From NCBI GenBank assembly GCA_021736705.1, contig JAIPFI010000010.1:1-34871 (forward strand): 34,871 nt of DNA, read 5' to 3'. Under the pieces are notes generated by a model, which was not told the DNA's origin, searched no databases, and was given only the letters and a program-made list of their open reading frames with translations. Below, piece by piece: positions 26,047 to 33,786 of this stretch. A program made the position numbers and the translations under genes. Origin of the DNA: Methylococcaceae bacterium (lineage in GTDB: Bacteria; Pseudomonadota; Gammaproteobacteria; Methylococcales; Methylomonadaceae). Every line of letters begins with the position of its first letter. Within the stretch, counting starts at the first letter, position 1.

Positions 26047-27465
26047 CTAAAAACCTGAATGAACTGCGATAGCAGCGGCGATAGCGGTGGCCAATTCTTC
26101 TGGGTCACGCTTCAAGGAGTAATGGGTTAATTCGGGATGCGAATCCACAAACGAAGTATTAAAGTCAGCACTCTTAAAATCTTCCGAGTTTAAAATCTGA
26201 TGATAATAAGGAATGGTGGTTTTAATGCCAAATAAACGCATATCATCTAAAGCTCGTTGCCCACGCGCGACAACGCGCGGCCAATCCTGCGCCCAAACGA
26301 CCAGCTTGGCACATAAGGAATCATAGTGCGGCGGCAAGGTGTAACCCGTATAAATCGAAGTATCGGTACGTACGCCCGGACCACCCGGCGCATAATAACG
26401 ACTAATACGCCCAAAACTCGGCAAGAAATTATTTTGTGGATCTTCGGCATTAATCCGAAATTGCATAGCAAAGCCATTGATATGCACGTCTTCTTGCTTG
26501 ATACTCAAAGGCAGACCCGAAGCAATACGTAATTGCTCCTGCACAATATCCACACCGGTAATTTCTTCGGTGATAGTGTGCTCAACCTGAACCCGGGTAT
26601 TCATTTCCATAAAATAAAAACTGTCATCGCTATCTAGCAAAAATTCTACCGTGCCCGCATTTTGATAGCCTACTGCTTTGGCTGCTTTAACTGCCAGTTC
26701 GCCAATATATTCACGCTGCTCTTGCGATAGTTGCGGTGAGGGTGCAATTTCAATCAGTTTTTGGTTACGGCGCTGAATAGAACAATCACGCTCATAAAGA
26801 TGAATTGCATCACCAAAACTATCGCCTAATATTTGCACTTCAATATGCCGCGGATTGACTACGCATTTTTCCATAAACACATCAGCACGACCAAAAGCTT
26901 TAGTCGCTTCAGAAATCACGCGCTCATAATTTTGACGTAATTCAGCGTCACTATCACAACGCCGAATACCTCGACCGCCACCGCCTGAAGTCGCTTTAAG
27001 CATAATCGGATAGCCAATTTCAGCGGCTTTAATGAGCGCATCATCCAATCCAGACAAATTGCCATCCGTCCCCGGTGTGACCGGAACGCCGGCTGCAATC
27101 ATGCTTTTTCGTGCCTCGGTTTTATCGCCCATTTTGCTAATCACTTCAGCATCAGGACCAACAAAGGCAATCCCTTGCTGTGCGCAAATTTCCGCAAGCA
27201 AAGGATTTTCTGATAAGAAACCGTAACCCGGATGTAAGCCATCACAACCCACCGATTTAGCAATATTGACTAATTGCTGAGGATTGAGATAGCCCGCAAG
27301 CGGATCAGCACCGATGCAATACGCTTCATCTGCTTTTTTAACATGCAGCGCATAACGATCAGCCTCCGAATAAACCGCCACGGAGCGCATTCCCAGCTCT
27401 CGGCAAGCCCTGATAATACGCACCGCAATTTCACCGCGATTCGCTATAAGTATCTTGGTTAACAT
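26047..27465 (-). CDS. pycA: Pyruvate carboxylase subunit A (biotin carboxylase)
   Basis: ATP-dependent biotin carboxylase subunit that charges biotin on PycB with bicarbonate. The N-terminal ILIANRGEIAVRIIRACREL, HPGYGFLSENPLLAE (near 80), ATP-grasp loop SGGGGRGIRRC (near 163) and MEMNTRVQVEHTITEEITG (near 285, catalytic Glu/Arg region) are all family signatures. 472 aa, equal to Pseudomonas PycA type rather than AccC (about 450). First gene of the pycAB operon, divergent from a LysR gene as in Pseudomonas aeruginosa pycR-pycA-pycB. AccC is the main alternative, but acc neighbours are absent. Confidence 0.9.
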   Translation of the reverse strand: MLTKILIANRGEIAVRIIRACRELGMRSVAVYSEADRYALHVKKADEAYCIGADPLAGYLNPQQLVNIAKSVGCDGLHPGYGFLSENPLLAEICAQQGIAFVGPDAEVISKMGDKTEARKSMIAAGVPVTPGTDGNLSGLDDALIKAAEIGYPIMLKATSGGGGRGIRRCDSDAELRQNYERVISEATKAFGRADVFMEKCVVNPRHIEVQILGDSFGDAIHLYERDCSIQRRNQKLIEIAPSPQLSQEQREYIGELAVKAAKAVGYQNAGTVEFLLDSDDSFYFMEMNTRVQVEHTITEEITGVDIVQEQLRIASGLPLSIKQEDVHINGFAMQFRINAEDPQNNFLPSFGRISRYYAPGGPGVRTDTSIYTGYTLPPHYDSLCAKLVVWAQDWPRVVARGQRALDDMRLFGIKTTIPYYHQILNSEDFKSADFNTSFVDSHPELTHYSLKRDPEELATAIAAAIAVHSGF

Positions 27466-27572
27466 AATTATTGACCCTCGGTACTAAATAAAAAGGCGCT
27501 ATCGCCCTCCTTGTTTTTGGCGCAGCAACTGCACCTTTACTTAAAGGCATAATAGCGGATCACTTGCATTAA

Positions 27573-27589
27573 AGATAATTAACTTATCT
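27573..27589. promoter_or_regulatory. Candidate LysR operator between pycA and the regulator
   Basis: Inverted repeat AGATAA-N5-TTATCT, 38 bases upstream of the regulator ATG and about 108 bases upstream of pycA. LysR proteins bind such interrupted dyads in divergent intergenic regions. It is one of few dyads in the 161-base gap. Position and symmetry are seen; binding is inferred. Confidence 0.4.
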
Positions 27590-27626
27590 AATGTATAGCA
27601 TAAGTTTTTATTTATGGATAGACGAT

Positions 27627-28565
27627 ATGCGCGCCACATTGCACCAATTAAAAATATTTCAGCAAGTTGCGGCTTTAATGAGTTATTCAGCCGCAGCCAA
27701 TAAATTAAATTTAACGCAACCCGCAGTCAGCATTCAAATTAAACAATTAGAAGACAATCTGGGTTTACCGCTTTTTGAAAAAATAGGTAAACAGATTTTT
27801 CTTACCTCAGCAGGTAAAGAATTTAACACATTCTGCATGGATATTTTCATCCAAATTGACAATATGGATATGAAATTAAGCGCCATGAAAGGTCAATTGG
27901 AAGGCGATTTTCACCTTGCAGCCGTGACCAGTGCGAAATATTTCACACCACACTTATTAGGTGCATTTCATAAACGCTACCCCAAAGTTAATTTGTATCT
28001 GGATGTCGTAAATCGTAGCCAAATCATTCAACGCTTAAAAAATAATGCTGATGATTTAGTGATTATGGGATTGGTGCCTGACGACCTGCCATTAACTTGT
28101 TACCCCATTATTGATAACCCCATCGTTATCACGGCAAATTCATCTCATCCCTTAGCAAGACAAAAAAACATTCCCTTGAGTGAGCTGCTTAAATATGACT
28201 TTATTTTTCGCGAACAAGGCTCTGGCACACGCAAGGCTTTAAAAGATTTTTTACTCTCTCATCAAATAAAACTATCGCCAAGTATGGTGCTCGGTAGTAG
28301 TGAAACCATTAAACAAGCGGTAATGGCAGATTTGGGCATTTCAGCGCTGTCACGACACAGTATCACGCTGGAATTGGCAACAAAGAACCTGATAGAGTTG
28401 GATGTGCAGGGCTTCCCCCTCATGCGTAGCTGGTATGTCGTTCATCATGAAAGCAAACGCTTGTCACCAGCCGGACAAGCGTTTGTTGATTTGATTTTGC
28501 ATGAACAAGAAACGGTGGCCAGTTTGTGTAACCGCTTCCTAGAAACGCAGTTTATTTCAAAGTAA
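27627..28565 (+). CDS. LysR family transcriptional regulator (PycR/CbbR-like)
   Basis: DNA-binding activator or repressor. The N-terminal winged HTH (residues 5-65) has LTQPAVSIQIKQLEDNLGLPLFEK, and an effector-binding periplasmic-protein-like domain fills residues 90-300, with GSGTRKALKDFL near 205, a stretch also seen in CbbR/CysB-like members. The frame opens at 27591, but MRATLHQLKIFQQVA from 27627 matches where LysR proteins begin, giving 312 aa. Divergent from pycAB with a shared upstream region, so control of pyruvate carboxylase is likely, as for Pseudomonas PycR. Confidence 0.88.
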   Translation: MRATLHQLKIFQQVAALMSYSAAANKLNLTQPAVSIQIKQLEDNLGLPLFEKIGKQIFLTSAGKEFNTFCMDIFIQIDNMDMKLSAMKGQLEGDFHLAAVTSAKYFTPHLLGAFHKRYPKVNLYLDVVNRSQIIQRLKNNADDLVIMGLVPDDLPLTCYPIIDNPIVITANSSHPLARQKNIPLSELLKYDFIFREQGSGTRKALKDFLLSHQIKLSPSMVLGSSETIKQAVMADLGISALSRHSITLELATKNLIELDVQGFPLMRSWYVVHHESKRLSPAGQAFVDLILHEQETVASLCNRFLETQFISK

Positions 28566-28681
28566 AAATATCCGGCATAATTTTAAAGAATGAGCGCCGC
28601 CAATAGCGCAATAAAAATCTTTATATCATCTGCATATTGAAGCATTTTGTTGGGCACTCATAATGATCAATGTCAAGTCTG

Positions 28682-28722
28682 CTAGGGCGTGCGGCCATGG
28701 CGGGCTAAAAGCCGTGCCCTAC
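28682..28722. repeat. Short worn GTAG-type REP
   Basis: On the minus strand it starts GTAGGGCACGGCTTTTAGCC, close to the family arm; the other end (CTAGGGCGTGCGG) is decayed and the loop is lost. It lies in the 226-base gap between the LysR gene and the convergent cytochrome gene, where nothing else was recognised. Confidence 0.6.
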
Positions 28723-28791
28723 AGAAAAATAAACCCTTATCGTTCCTAAACTGGGCTTGGGATCACATGAAAAATAAGCCCTACTTACCAA

Positions 28792-29739
28792 CTAATTTTT
28801 ATAAAGACTACGCAAATATTGATGGATTAAACGCACTTCATTCGCTTGCAATTCGCCAGAGAAATGCACCATGGTTGTTTTGGTGTTTTTTAGCATATGC
28901 TGCACTTTAGGCGCTAACTGTTGATCGGTATGCGCAGCCAAATAGGCTTTATCAAAAACCGGAATGACTCCTTGCTCAAATTCAACCTTATGCGCCTCAC
29001 CAATCTGCACAAGAAACTCCACCGGCATGCCATCTGAACTATGACAAGCAGCGCAAAACCTATCGTAACTTTCATAGCCCGGGGAAAATAATCGCATAAA
29101 GGCAGTGACCGCTTTGATCTCCTGAGTACTAAGCACATCTCCCATACCCGGCATAGCGTCCTTACCCTGAGTAATAATTGCCACCAGTTCCGCATCGCTG
29201 TGCTGATTTTGATAACTGGCCGTACTCAAATCAGTTAATGATACTGGCATCTGCACTGAAAAATCACCATCGCCACGCCCATATAAACCATGACAATTCG
29301 CACATAATTGATCGTAAACCTCCTGACCTGCACCGACTTCACTCCAATCTATCGTGTTTAGACGTCTAATATAAGCAATCAAAAAAGCCACTTCTGCATC
29401 AGTTTGCGGCCCCGCCTTATCTGCAATTTGTACTTTTTCAACAGAACCCGACAACACCCAAGCAATGAATTGACTTTCTGAAGACTCACTAAGCAATTTA
29501 CTCTGCTGCAATTCCGGTATAGGAGCATCCATATACTCAGCCGCCGGACCATTACCATGCCCTGCCCATCCATGACAATCAGCACAATTGCGTAGATATA
29601 GAGCTTCACCCTTGGTTAACTTATGCGGTTTAATAACTAATTCAGGCAAAGCTTCTTGCATCGACTCCAGAGCATCAGTCGCTGGCTTACCCGAGCAACC
29701 GACCAGCACCAAAAATGTCACCATCATTAATATTTTCAT
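28792..29739 (-). CDS. Three-haem c-type cytochrome lipoprotein
   Basis: Periplasmic electron carrier with three covalent haems, predicted to be lipid-anchored. A short signal peptide ends in LVLVGC with Cys15 as lipidation site. Three CxxCH motifs occur, CADCH at about residue 52, CANCH near 146 and CAACH near 228, each in a cytochrome c domain of the COG2010 type with GxGDG/GHGNG glycine turns. An in-frame ATG lies eight codons earlier (29763), but GGAGAAGGG stands directly before the ATG at 29739, which decides the start (315 aa). It is the last gene of a run of four on this strand, 49 bases after the antiporter gene. The electron donor and acceptor are unknown. Confidence 0.85.
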   Translation of the reverse strand: MKILMMVTFLVLVGCSGKPATDALESMQEALPELVIKPHKLTKGEALYLRNCADCHGWAGHGNGPAAEYMDAPIPELQQSKLLSESSESQFIAWVLSGSVEKVQIADKAGPQTDAEVAFLIAYIRRLNTIDWSEVGAGQEVYDQLCANCHGLYGRGDGDFSVQMPVSLTDLSTASYQNQHSDAELVAIITQGKDAMPGMGDVLSTQEIKAVTAFMRLFSPGYESYDRFCAACHSSDGMPVEFLVQIGEAHKVEFEQGVIPVFDKAYLAAHTDQQLAPKVQHMLKNTKTTMVHFSGELQANEVRLIHQYLRSLYKN

Positions 29740-29788
29740 TGCCCTTCTCCAATTATTATTCATTATTATTGCCCTGCTATATTGGCGA

Positions 29789-30874
29789 CTATTTTGTTAT
29801 CAAAGGATGAGTAAACTGACGTAGCGTTACAATAGCCAACATGAATACCGTCAAAGGAATAACAAATTGCAGCATCACATCACTGAATAAAGCCAAATGC
29901 TCGTGCTGTGCTGAATTCAATAACAACCATGCAGTATAAGCAACATAATAGCTTAGAAACAGCACACTTTCCCAACGCGAAATCAAATAGCCCGTAAAAA
30001 ACACCGGCAAACAAAATAACGCCACCGCGATCATGACCGGAATATCAAAAGCGATAGCTGCCGCCGCAACCTGAACGCCATCAGGAGCCACAATAGCACT
30101 TAAACCTAATACACATAGAATATTAAAAATATTGCTCCCGACTACATTACCTACCGCAATATCAGTTTCTCCACGAAAACTAGCCACCATCGATGTTGCT
30201 ATTTCCGGCAATGAAGTACCTATCGCGACCACCGTAAGTCCAATCACCAAATCACTAACACCTAAAGTATGGGCAATAACGACGGCGCCATCAACCAACC
30301 ACTGAGAACCTAAAACCAATAAAACCAAGCCCAACACAATCAACATAAGATCTTTCAGTATATTGTTTTTCGGCTGTCCAAATTCTGCCGTATATTCTGC
30401 CTGAATGGCAGCACTCTCTTGCCTGCTAGTGCGTATAGCATAGCTTGTATAGGCCAGTACCATAGCAAATAGCACGGAACCTTCCAGCCGACTTAGATTG
30501 CCATCTAAGCCGAAAACATAAAGCAATATGGATACCCCAATCATAATAGGCACATCACGCCGAATTAATTGTTGCGACACCGTTAAAGGCGCGACCAAAG
30601 CCGCAAGACCTAAAATTAATAACACATTAGCAATATTACTGCCGACAACATTACCTATAGCTATATTTGCTCCTGTTGCCCCAGCCAAAGCAGAACGCAC
30701 ACTCACTGCCAATTCAGGCGCACTGGTGCCAAAAGCGACTACCGTTAAACCAATGACTAACGGCGAAACACCAAAAGTACTGGCTAATTTCGCTGCACCT
30801 CTAACTAAAGCCTCAGCGCCAGCGACCAAAAACACCAAGCCAAGAATAAATAAAATGAGCGTTAAAGTATCCAT
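29789..30874 (-). CDS. Calcium/sodium antiporter (CaCA family, YrbG-like)
   Basis: Inner-membrane cation exchanger of the Ca2+:cation antiporter family. The 361-aa protein is made of two inverted halves, each with the alpha-repeat: VVAFGTSAPELAVSV with GNVVGSNIANVLLILGL (first half), and VVAIGTSLPEIATSM with GNVVGSNIFNILCVLGL (second half). These Glu and Asn/Ser residues form the ion sites. About ten TM helices. The frame extends to a GTG at 30880; the ATG at 30874 with AAGG nine bases before it is preferred. 18 bases separate it from the upstream DUF486 gene. Confidence 0.93.
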   Translation of the reverse strand: MDTLTLILFILGLVFLVAGAEALVRGAAKLASTFGVSPLVIGLTVVAFGTSAPELAVSVRSALAGATGANIAIGNVVGSNIANVLLILGLAALVAPLTVSQQLIRRDVPIMIGVSILLYVFGLDGNLSRLEGSVLFAMVLAYTSYAIRTSRQESAAIQAEYTAEFGQPKNNILKDLMLIVLGLVLLVLGSQWLVDGAVVIAHTLGVSDLVIGLTVVAIGTSLPEIATSMVASFRGETDIAVGNVVGSNIFNILCVLGLSAIVAPDGVQVAAAAIAFDIPVMIAVALFCLPVFFTGYLISRWESVLFLSYYVAYTAWLLLNSAQHEHLALFSDVMLQFVIPLTVFMLAIVTLRQFTHPLITK

Positions 30875-30892
30875 ATCCACCTACCTTAAAAT

Positions 30893-31246
30893 TCAGGAAA
30901 AAAGTTTTTCCCGAAACATAAAAAATACCGCACCGAACATACACAATCCCGCCCACAAATAATCGAGTTTTAACGGCTCTTTCATATAGAAAAAAGCAAA
31001 CGGCACAAAGATAGACAGGGTAATCACCTCCTGAAGAATTTTTAGCTGCCCGATATTAAGCACCTGATAGCCTATTCTATTAGCGGGAACCTGTAATAAA
31101 TATTCAAACAAGGCCACACCCCAACTGATTAAAGCCGCTATTATCCAAGGCTTGCTGCTCAACTCCTTTAAATGAGCATACCAGGCAAAAGTCATAAAAA
31201 CATTACTGCAAATTAATAAAGCAACGGCCGTTAAAATAGGACTCAT
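30893..31246 (-). CDS. DUF486 family membrane protein (DMT-like)
   Basis: 117-aa protein with four predicted TM helices, of the DUF486 family, which resembles half of a drug/metabolite transporter. TFAWYAHLKEL (near 20), LFEYLLQVPANRIGYQ (near 45) and LKILQEVITLSIFVPFAFFYM (near 67) are the family signatures. The substrate is unknown. The chosen ATG shares ATGA with the stop of the upstream thioredoxin-fold gene, which fixes the start; a GTG three codons earlier (31255) is also in frame. Confidence 0.82.
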   Translation of the reverse strand: MSPILTAVALLICSNVFMTFAWYAHLKELSSKPWIIAALISWGVALFEYLLQVPANRIGYQVLNIGQLKILQEVITLSIFVPFAFFYMKEPLKLDYLWAGLCMFGAVFFMFREKLFS

Positions 31247-31803
31247 ACTTTCCACTTAATATTACAGCCAATACTCGGAATTTGCTCCCGCTTATTCACC
31301 TTGCCCGCCAATAACAAGTCTAAAGCATTGCGCAAATCTTCACCTGTTAATGGTTCATTATTCTTAGGCGTTGCGCCATCTAATCGGCCCCGATAGACAC
31401 AGGCCATATGCGCATCAAACAAATAAATATCCGGCGTACACGCGGCTAAATACGCTTTAGCAACCGCTTGCGTCTCATCATATAAATATCCCGCAAAAGG
31501 ATTACCCCACTCAAGCATCATCGCCTGCATTTTATCCGGCGCATCCTGAGGGTAATTTTCTATATCATTCGCACTGATCGCAATGGTGCTAATGCCTTGC
31601 TCAGCATATTGATGAGCAATAGCAATCAATTGCTCCTTAATATGGATGACATAAGGACAATGATTACAAATAAACAGCACTAGCGTGCCATTCTCTCCTT
31701 TTAAACTAGCAAGACTTTTATGTTCTCCCGAAATGGTATCCAACAAAGTAAAAGCAGGCGCGATTGTGCCCAAAGGCATCATATTAGAAGGTGTTGCTGA
31801 CAT
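31243..31803 (-). CDS. Thioredoxin-fold AhpC/TSA-like protein
   Basis: Cytoplasmic thioredoxin-superfamily protein of the group with the CNHCPYV active site, here LFICNHCPYVIHI near residue 47, a CxxC pair suited to disulfide exchange. APAFTLLD (near 15) is the peroxiredoxin-type start, ISANDIENYPQDAPDKM (near 75) and the tail IPSIGCNIKWK are typical of this family. The frame extends upstream to 31866, but AAGGA eight bases before the ATG at 31803 and the family N terminus (MSATPSN) fix the start (186 aa). First gene of the four-gene run. The exact substrate is not known. Confidence 0.86.
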   Translation of the reverse strand: MSATPSNMMPLGTIAPAFTLLDTISGEHKSLASLKGENGTLVLFICNHCPYVIHIKEQLIAIAHQYAEQGISTIAISANDIENYPQDAPDKMQAMMLEWGNPFAGYLYDETQAVAKAYLAACTPDIYLFDAHMACVYRGRLDGATPKNNEPLTGEDLRNALDLLLAGKVNKREQIPSIGCNIKWKV

Positions 31804-31872
31804 AGTATTATCCTTACAAAAGATTTGTATTAATGTTAAAAATAAATAACCTAGTAAAAAACTCAACTTTAT

Positions 31873-31885
31873 GTGACATTGTCAC
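31873..31885. promoter_or_regulatory. Palindrome GTGAC-ATT-GTCAC upstream of the thioredoxin-fold gene
   Basis: Perfect 13-base dyad about 70 bases upstream of the minus-strand start at 31803, in a stretch reading TATGTGACATTGTCACTGAT. It resembles a Crp-type half-site pair (TGTGA/TCAC) but with a 5-base rather than 6-base centre. A Crp/Fnr gene lies 1 kb away. Candidate operator only. Confidence 0.35.
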
Positions 31886-31971
31886 TGATAACAATTTCAT
31901 AATACTCTAATATACATTCCAAGCCATTCACAAAGTCCCTCCCAAAACTTCAAAATGGTGTAAATAATAGC

Positions 31972-32007
31972 CTCGCTCTTTCTATATTCTTTTATAGACA
32001 AAGCGAG
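31972..32007. terminator. Near-perfect inverted repeat
   Basis: Arms of 15 bases, CTCGCTCTTTCTATA and TATAGACAAAGCGAG, with two mismatches and a 6-base loop; followed by ACTGTTTTAAA. It could be a terminator, an RNA leader structure for the small gene at 32098, or a palindromic insertion. No gene ends on the plus strand just before it, which makes simple termination less likely. Confidence 0.4.
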
Positions 32008-32020
32008 ACTGTTTTAAATG

Positions 32021-32076
32021 GTAGGGCGGACTTTAGTCCGCCACTGCTAAAAAGCGCACTAAAAAGTCCGCTCTAC
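32021..32076. repeat. GTAG-type REP palindrome
   Basis: The left arm begins GTAGGGCGGACTTTAGTCCG; the right arm read on the minus strand begins GTAGAGCGGACTTTTTAGTG. The left arm matches the solo half at 12325-12345. It ends 21 bases before the small membrane-protein gene, so it lies in that gene's leader. Confidence 0.75.
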
Positions 32077-32097
32077 TATAATTACTAAAGGTGATTT

Positions 32098-32286
32098 ATG
32101 ATTGATTTTTTTCTAGGTATTTTTTCTGAAATGTTTCAAATGAATATGCGTGACCACCACGATATGCCCTTTGCCATGCCATTAATGATGGCCTGCTTAG
32201 TGGGTGGTTTAGTTGGCTTTATTATCGTTAAATTTGTCGTTAAAGAACAGCAAGCAGAACAAGAACAAACCAAATCTATGCATTAA
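32098..32286 (+). CDS. Small Met/His-rich single-TM protein of unknown function
   Basis: 62-aa protein not recognised from any family. Residues 4-13 are hydrophobic, then a Met/His cluster at 12-31 includes Met12, 15, 17, 23, 27, 30, 31 and His20, 21; one TM helix follows (about 29-48), and the tail is charged and Gln/Glu-rich. Nine Met in 62 residues is unusual. AAAGGTG before the ATG is a good ribosome-binding site, which supports real expression. The last four bases overlap the end of the convergent Crp/Fnr gene. Metal (copper) binding or a membrane accessory role can be imagined but is not shown. Confidence 0.6.
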   Translation: MIDFFLGIFSEMFQMNMRDHHDMPFAMPLMMACLVGGLVGFIIVKFVVKEQQAEQEQTKSMH

Positions 32287-32954
32287 TGCTTCTCCGCTAC
32301 TTTTCGTAGCGCAGCCGAGTTTAATAAGGTCACAGCCCCCCGATTTAAACTAACCCAACCATACACTTCAAAACGCTTTAAATGTCTGGAAATAACTTCA
32401 CGAGCTGAGCCTAATTTTGTGGCCAGCTCTTGATGCGTTAAAGTAAGTACATCATTACCATCTGCTAATAATGCTCGACTTAAACGTGCGTCAATCGCGC
32501 TAAAAGTCACGTCTTCCAAAAGCCCAATCACATCCGATAAGCGTGCTGAAAACTTTTTAAACACAAATGCACGAAAAAAAGCCGATTGCTCAATACAACG
32601 GTAAAAAGCAGGGGCAGAAACAGCAAATGCCAACACTTTACTCTCAGCAATGCCTTCGGCCGGATAATGATCACCACTTAATAAACAAGAAGTCGTCAAT
32701 ACACAAGAATCGCCCGAACAAACACGATACAACATCATTTCCCGTCCACTTTCGGAAATAATTTGTGCTTTCACACTACCTTGCAAAACCAATAAATATT
32801 GATCACAAACATCACCGGCATAAAAAACTTGTTGCCCAGCAAGCAACTCCACTAATTTTGCCGAAAGCATCAGACTTTTCATACTTGCCTCACCCGAGGC
32901 AGCAAATTCAGGAAAATAGGTATTCCATAAGTTCTGCAAACCTATTGCATCCAT
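32283..32954 (-). CDS. Crp/Fnr family transcriptional regulator
   Basis: Cyclic-nucleotide-binding-fold sensor (residues 15-125, with LAGQQVFYAGDVCDQYLLVLQG near 40 and GDSCVLTTSCLLSGDHYPAEG near 80) joined to a winged HTH (about 150-215) whose recognition region is TLTHQELATKLGSAREVISR. The N-terminal Cys cluster of oxygen-sensing Fnr is missing, so a 4Fe-4S sensor is unlikely; the effector is unknown. The frame opens with TTG at 32960, but the ATG at 32954 with GGGG seven bases upstream is preferred (223 aa). It overlaps the dnaQ end by 13 bases, so both are probably co-transcribed, and it converges with the small gene at 32098. Confidence 0.88.
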   Translation of the reverse strand: MDAIGLQNLWNTYFPEFAASGEASMKSLMLSAKLVELLAGQQVFYAGDVCDQYLLVLQGSVKAQIISESGREMMLYRVCSGDSCVLTTSCLLSGDHYPAEGIAESKVLAFAVSAPAFYRCIEQSAFFRAFVFKKFSARLSDVIGLLEDVTFSAIDARLSRALLADGNDVLTLTHQELATKLGSAREVISRHLKRFEVYGWVSLNRGAVTLLNSAALRKVAEKH

Positions 32955-33652
32955 AAACAAGCCCCACTTGATTTTTCCAGCATATCTAAGTTTTTTTGAT
33001 GCTCCAGCAATTCCTCAGCCGTACATTCAATAATTCTCAACGCTGGCCGATCACTGCTAATACGCTGAATCACCTGCTCTTTACCGCCCTCACTCAAATC
33101 ATCATCATCCAGCATCGACAATTGCCCGCCAGTCATTAACAAATAAACGTCCGACAAAATCTCCGCATCAAGCAAAGCGCCATGCAAATCACGATGACTA
33201 TTATCAATGCCATAACGCTTACATAAAGCATCTAAACTATTGCGCTGTCCGGGATGCTTTTTACGTGCATAGACCAAGCTATCAAAGACCGTGCAAAACT
33301 CCTCGGTTTTACCTATACCCTGCTTTAATAACGCAAACTCATGATCCATAAAGCCAATATCGAACGGCGCATTATGAATAATCAGCTCCGCGCCACGGAT
33401 AAAATCTAAAAAATCATCCGCGACGTCTTTAAATAAAGGCTTATCCTGCAAGGATTCATTAGTAATCCCATGCACCTCAATCGCGCCTTGATCTATCTTG
33501 CGCTCAGGATTGATATACATATGGAATTTCCGATCAGTTAAACGCCGATTAACCAATTCCACACAACCAATCTCAATAATCCGATGCCCTTCTTTAGGAT
33601 TTAAACCCGTAGTTTCCGTATCTAAAACAACCTGCCGACCTTTTTTTCTCAT
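32942..33652 (-). CDS. dnaQ: DNA polymerase III epsilon subunit (DnaQ, 3'-5' proofreading exonuclease)
   Basis: Proofreading exonuclease of the replicative polymerase. The DEDDh site is complete: Asp/Glu in VLDTETTGL (residues 9-17), Asp in HNAPFDIGFMDHEF (near 98), and His and Asp in HRDLHGALLDAEILSDVYL (near 153-171). The C-terminal part beyond about 185, the segment that binds the polymerase alpha subunit in E. coli, is present, so this is full-length DnaQ (236 aa) rather than a short exonuclease. AGGA six bases before the ATG marks the start. rnhA, a common divergent neighbour of dnaQ, is not here; a REP module and the RAYT gene lie upstream instead. Confidence 0.93.
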   Translation of the reverse strand: MRKKGRQVVLDTETTGLNPKEGHRIIEIGCVELVNRRLTDRKFHMYINPERKIDQGAIEVHGITNESLQDKPLFKDVADDFLDFIRGAELIIHNAPFDIGFMDHEFALLKQGIGKTEEFCTVFDSLVYARKKHPGQRNSLDALCKRYGIDNSHRDLHGALLDAEILSDVYLLMTGGQLSMLDDDDLSEGGKEQVIQRISSDRPALRIIECTAEELLEHQKNLDMLEKSSGACLWMQ

Positions 33653-33685
33653 AATTATTCCTGTTTTTTTACACTAATCACCACA

Positions 33686-33747
33686 AAAAAAGCTAAAGCT
33701 TTTTTACTCCAAAAAACAAAATGGAGTGCAATAGCTTTAGCTATTGC
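33686..33747. repeat. Paired REP module (BIME) downstream of the RAYT gene
   Basis: Two REPs in opposite orientation joined by a 12-base linker. The minus-strand REP (33710 down to 33686) reads GGAGT, arm AAAAAA, core GCTTTAGC, arm TTTTTT. The plus-strand REP (33723-33747) reads GGAGT, arm GCAATA, core GCTTTAGC, arm TATTGC. It is the same module as in the array at 34356 onwards, differing only in the linker. It lies 39 bases beyond the RAYT stop and 34 bases upstream of dnaQ. Confidence 0.88.
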
Positions 33748-33786
33748 AGATGCAAACTAACGAGCATTTGAATTAAACATAATTTT

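Noticed and set aside
27492-27515. Terminator-like GGCG-CTAT-CGCC hairpin with a following T-run upstream of the LysR gene
   Set aside because: The stem is only four base pairs and it lies inside a divergent promoter region where no transcript is expected to end.
28689-28910. 73-codon plus-strand frame
   Set aside because: It starts in a REP and ends antisense to the cytochrome gene; no ribosome-binding site or domain.
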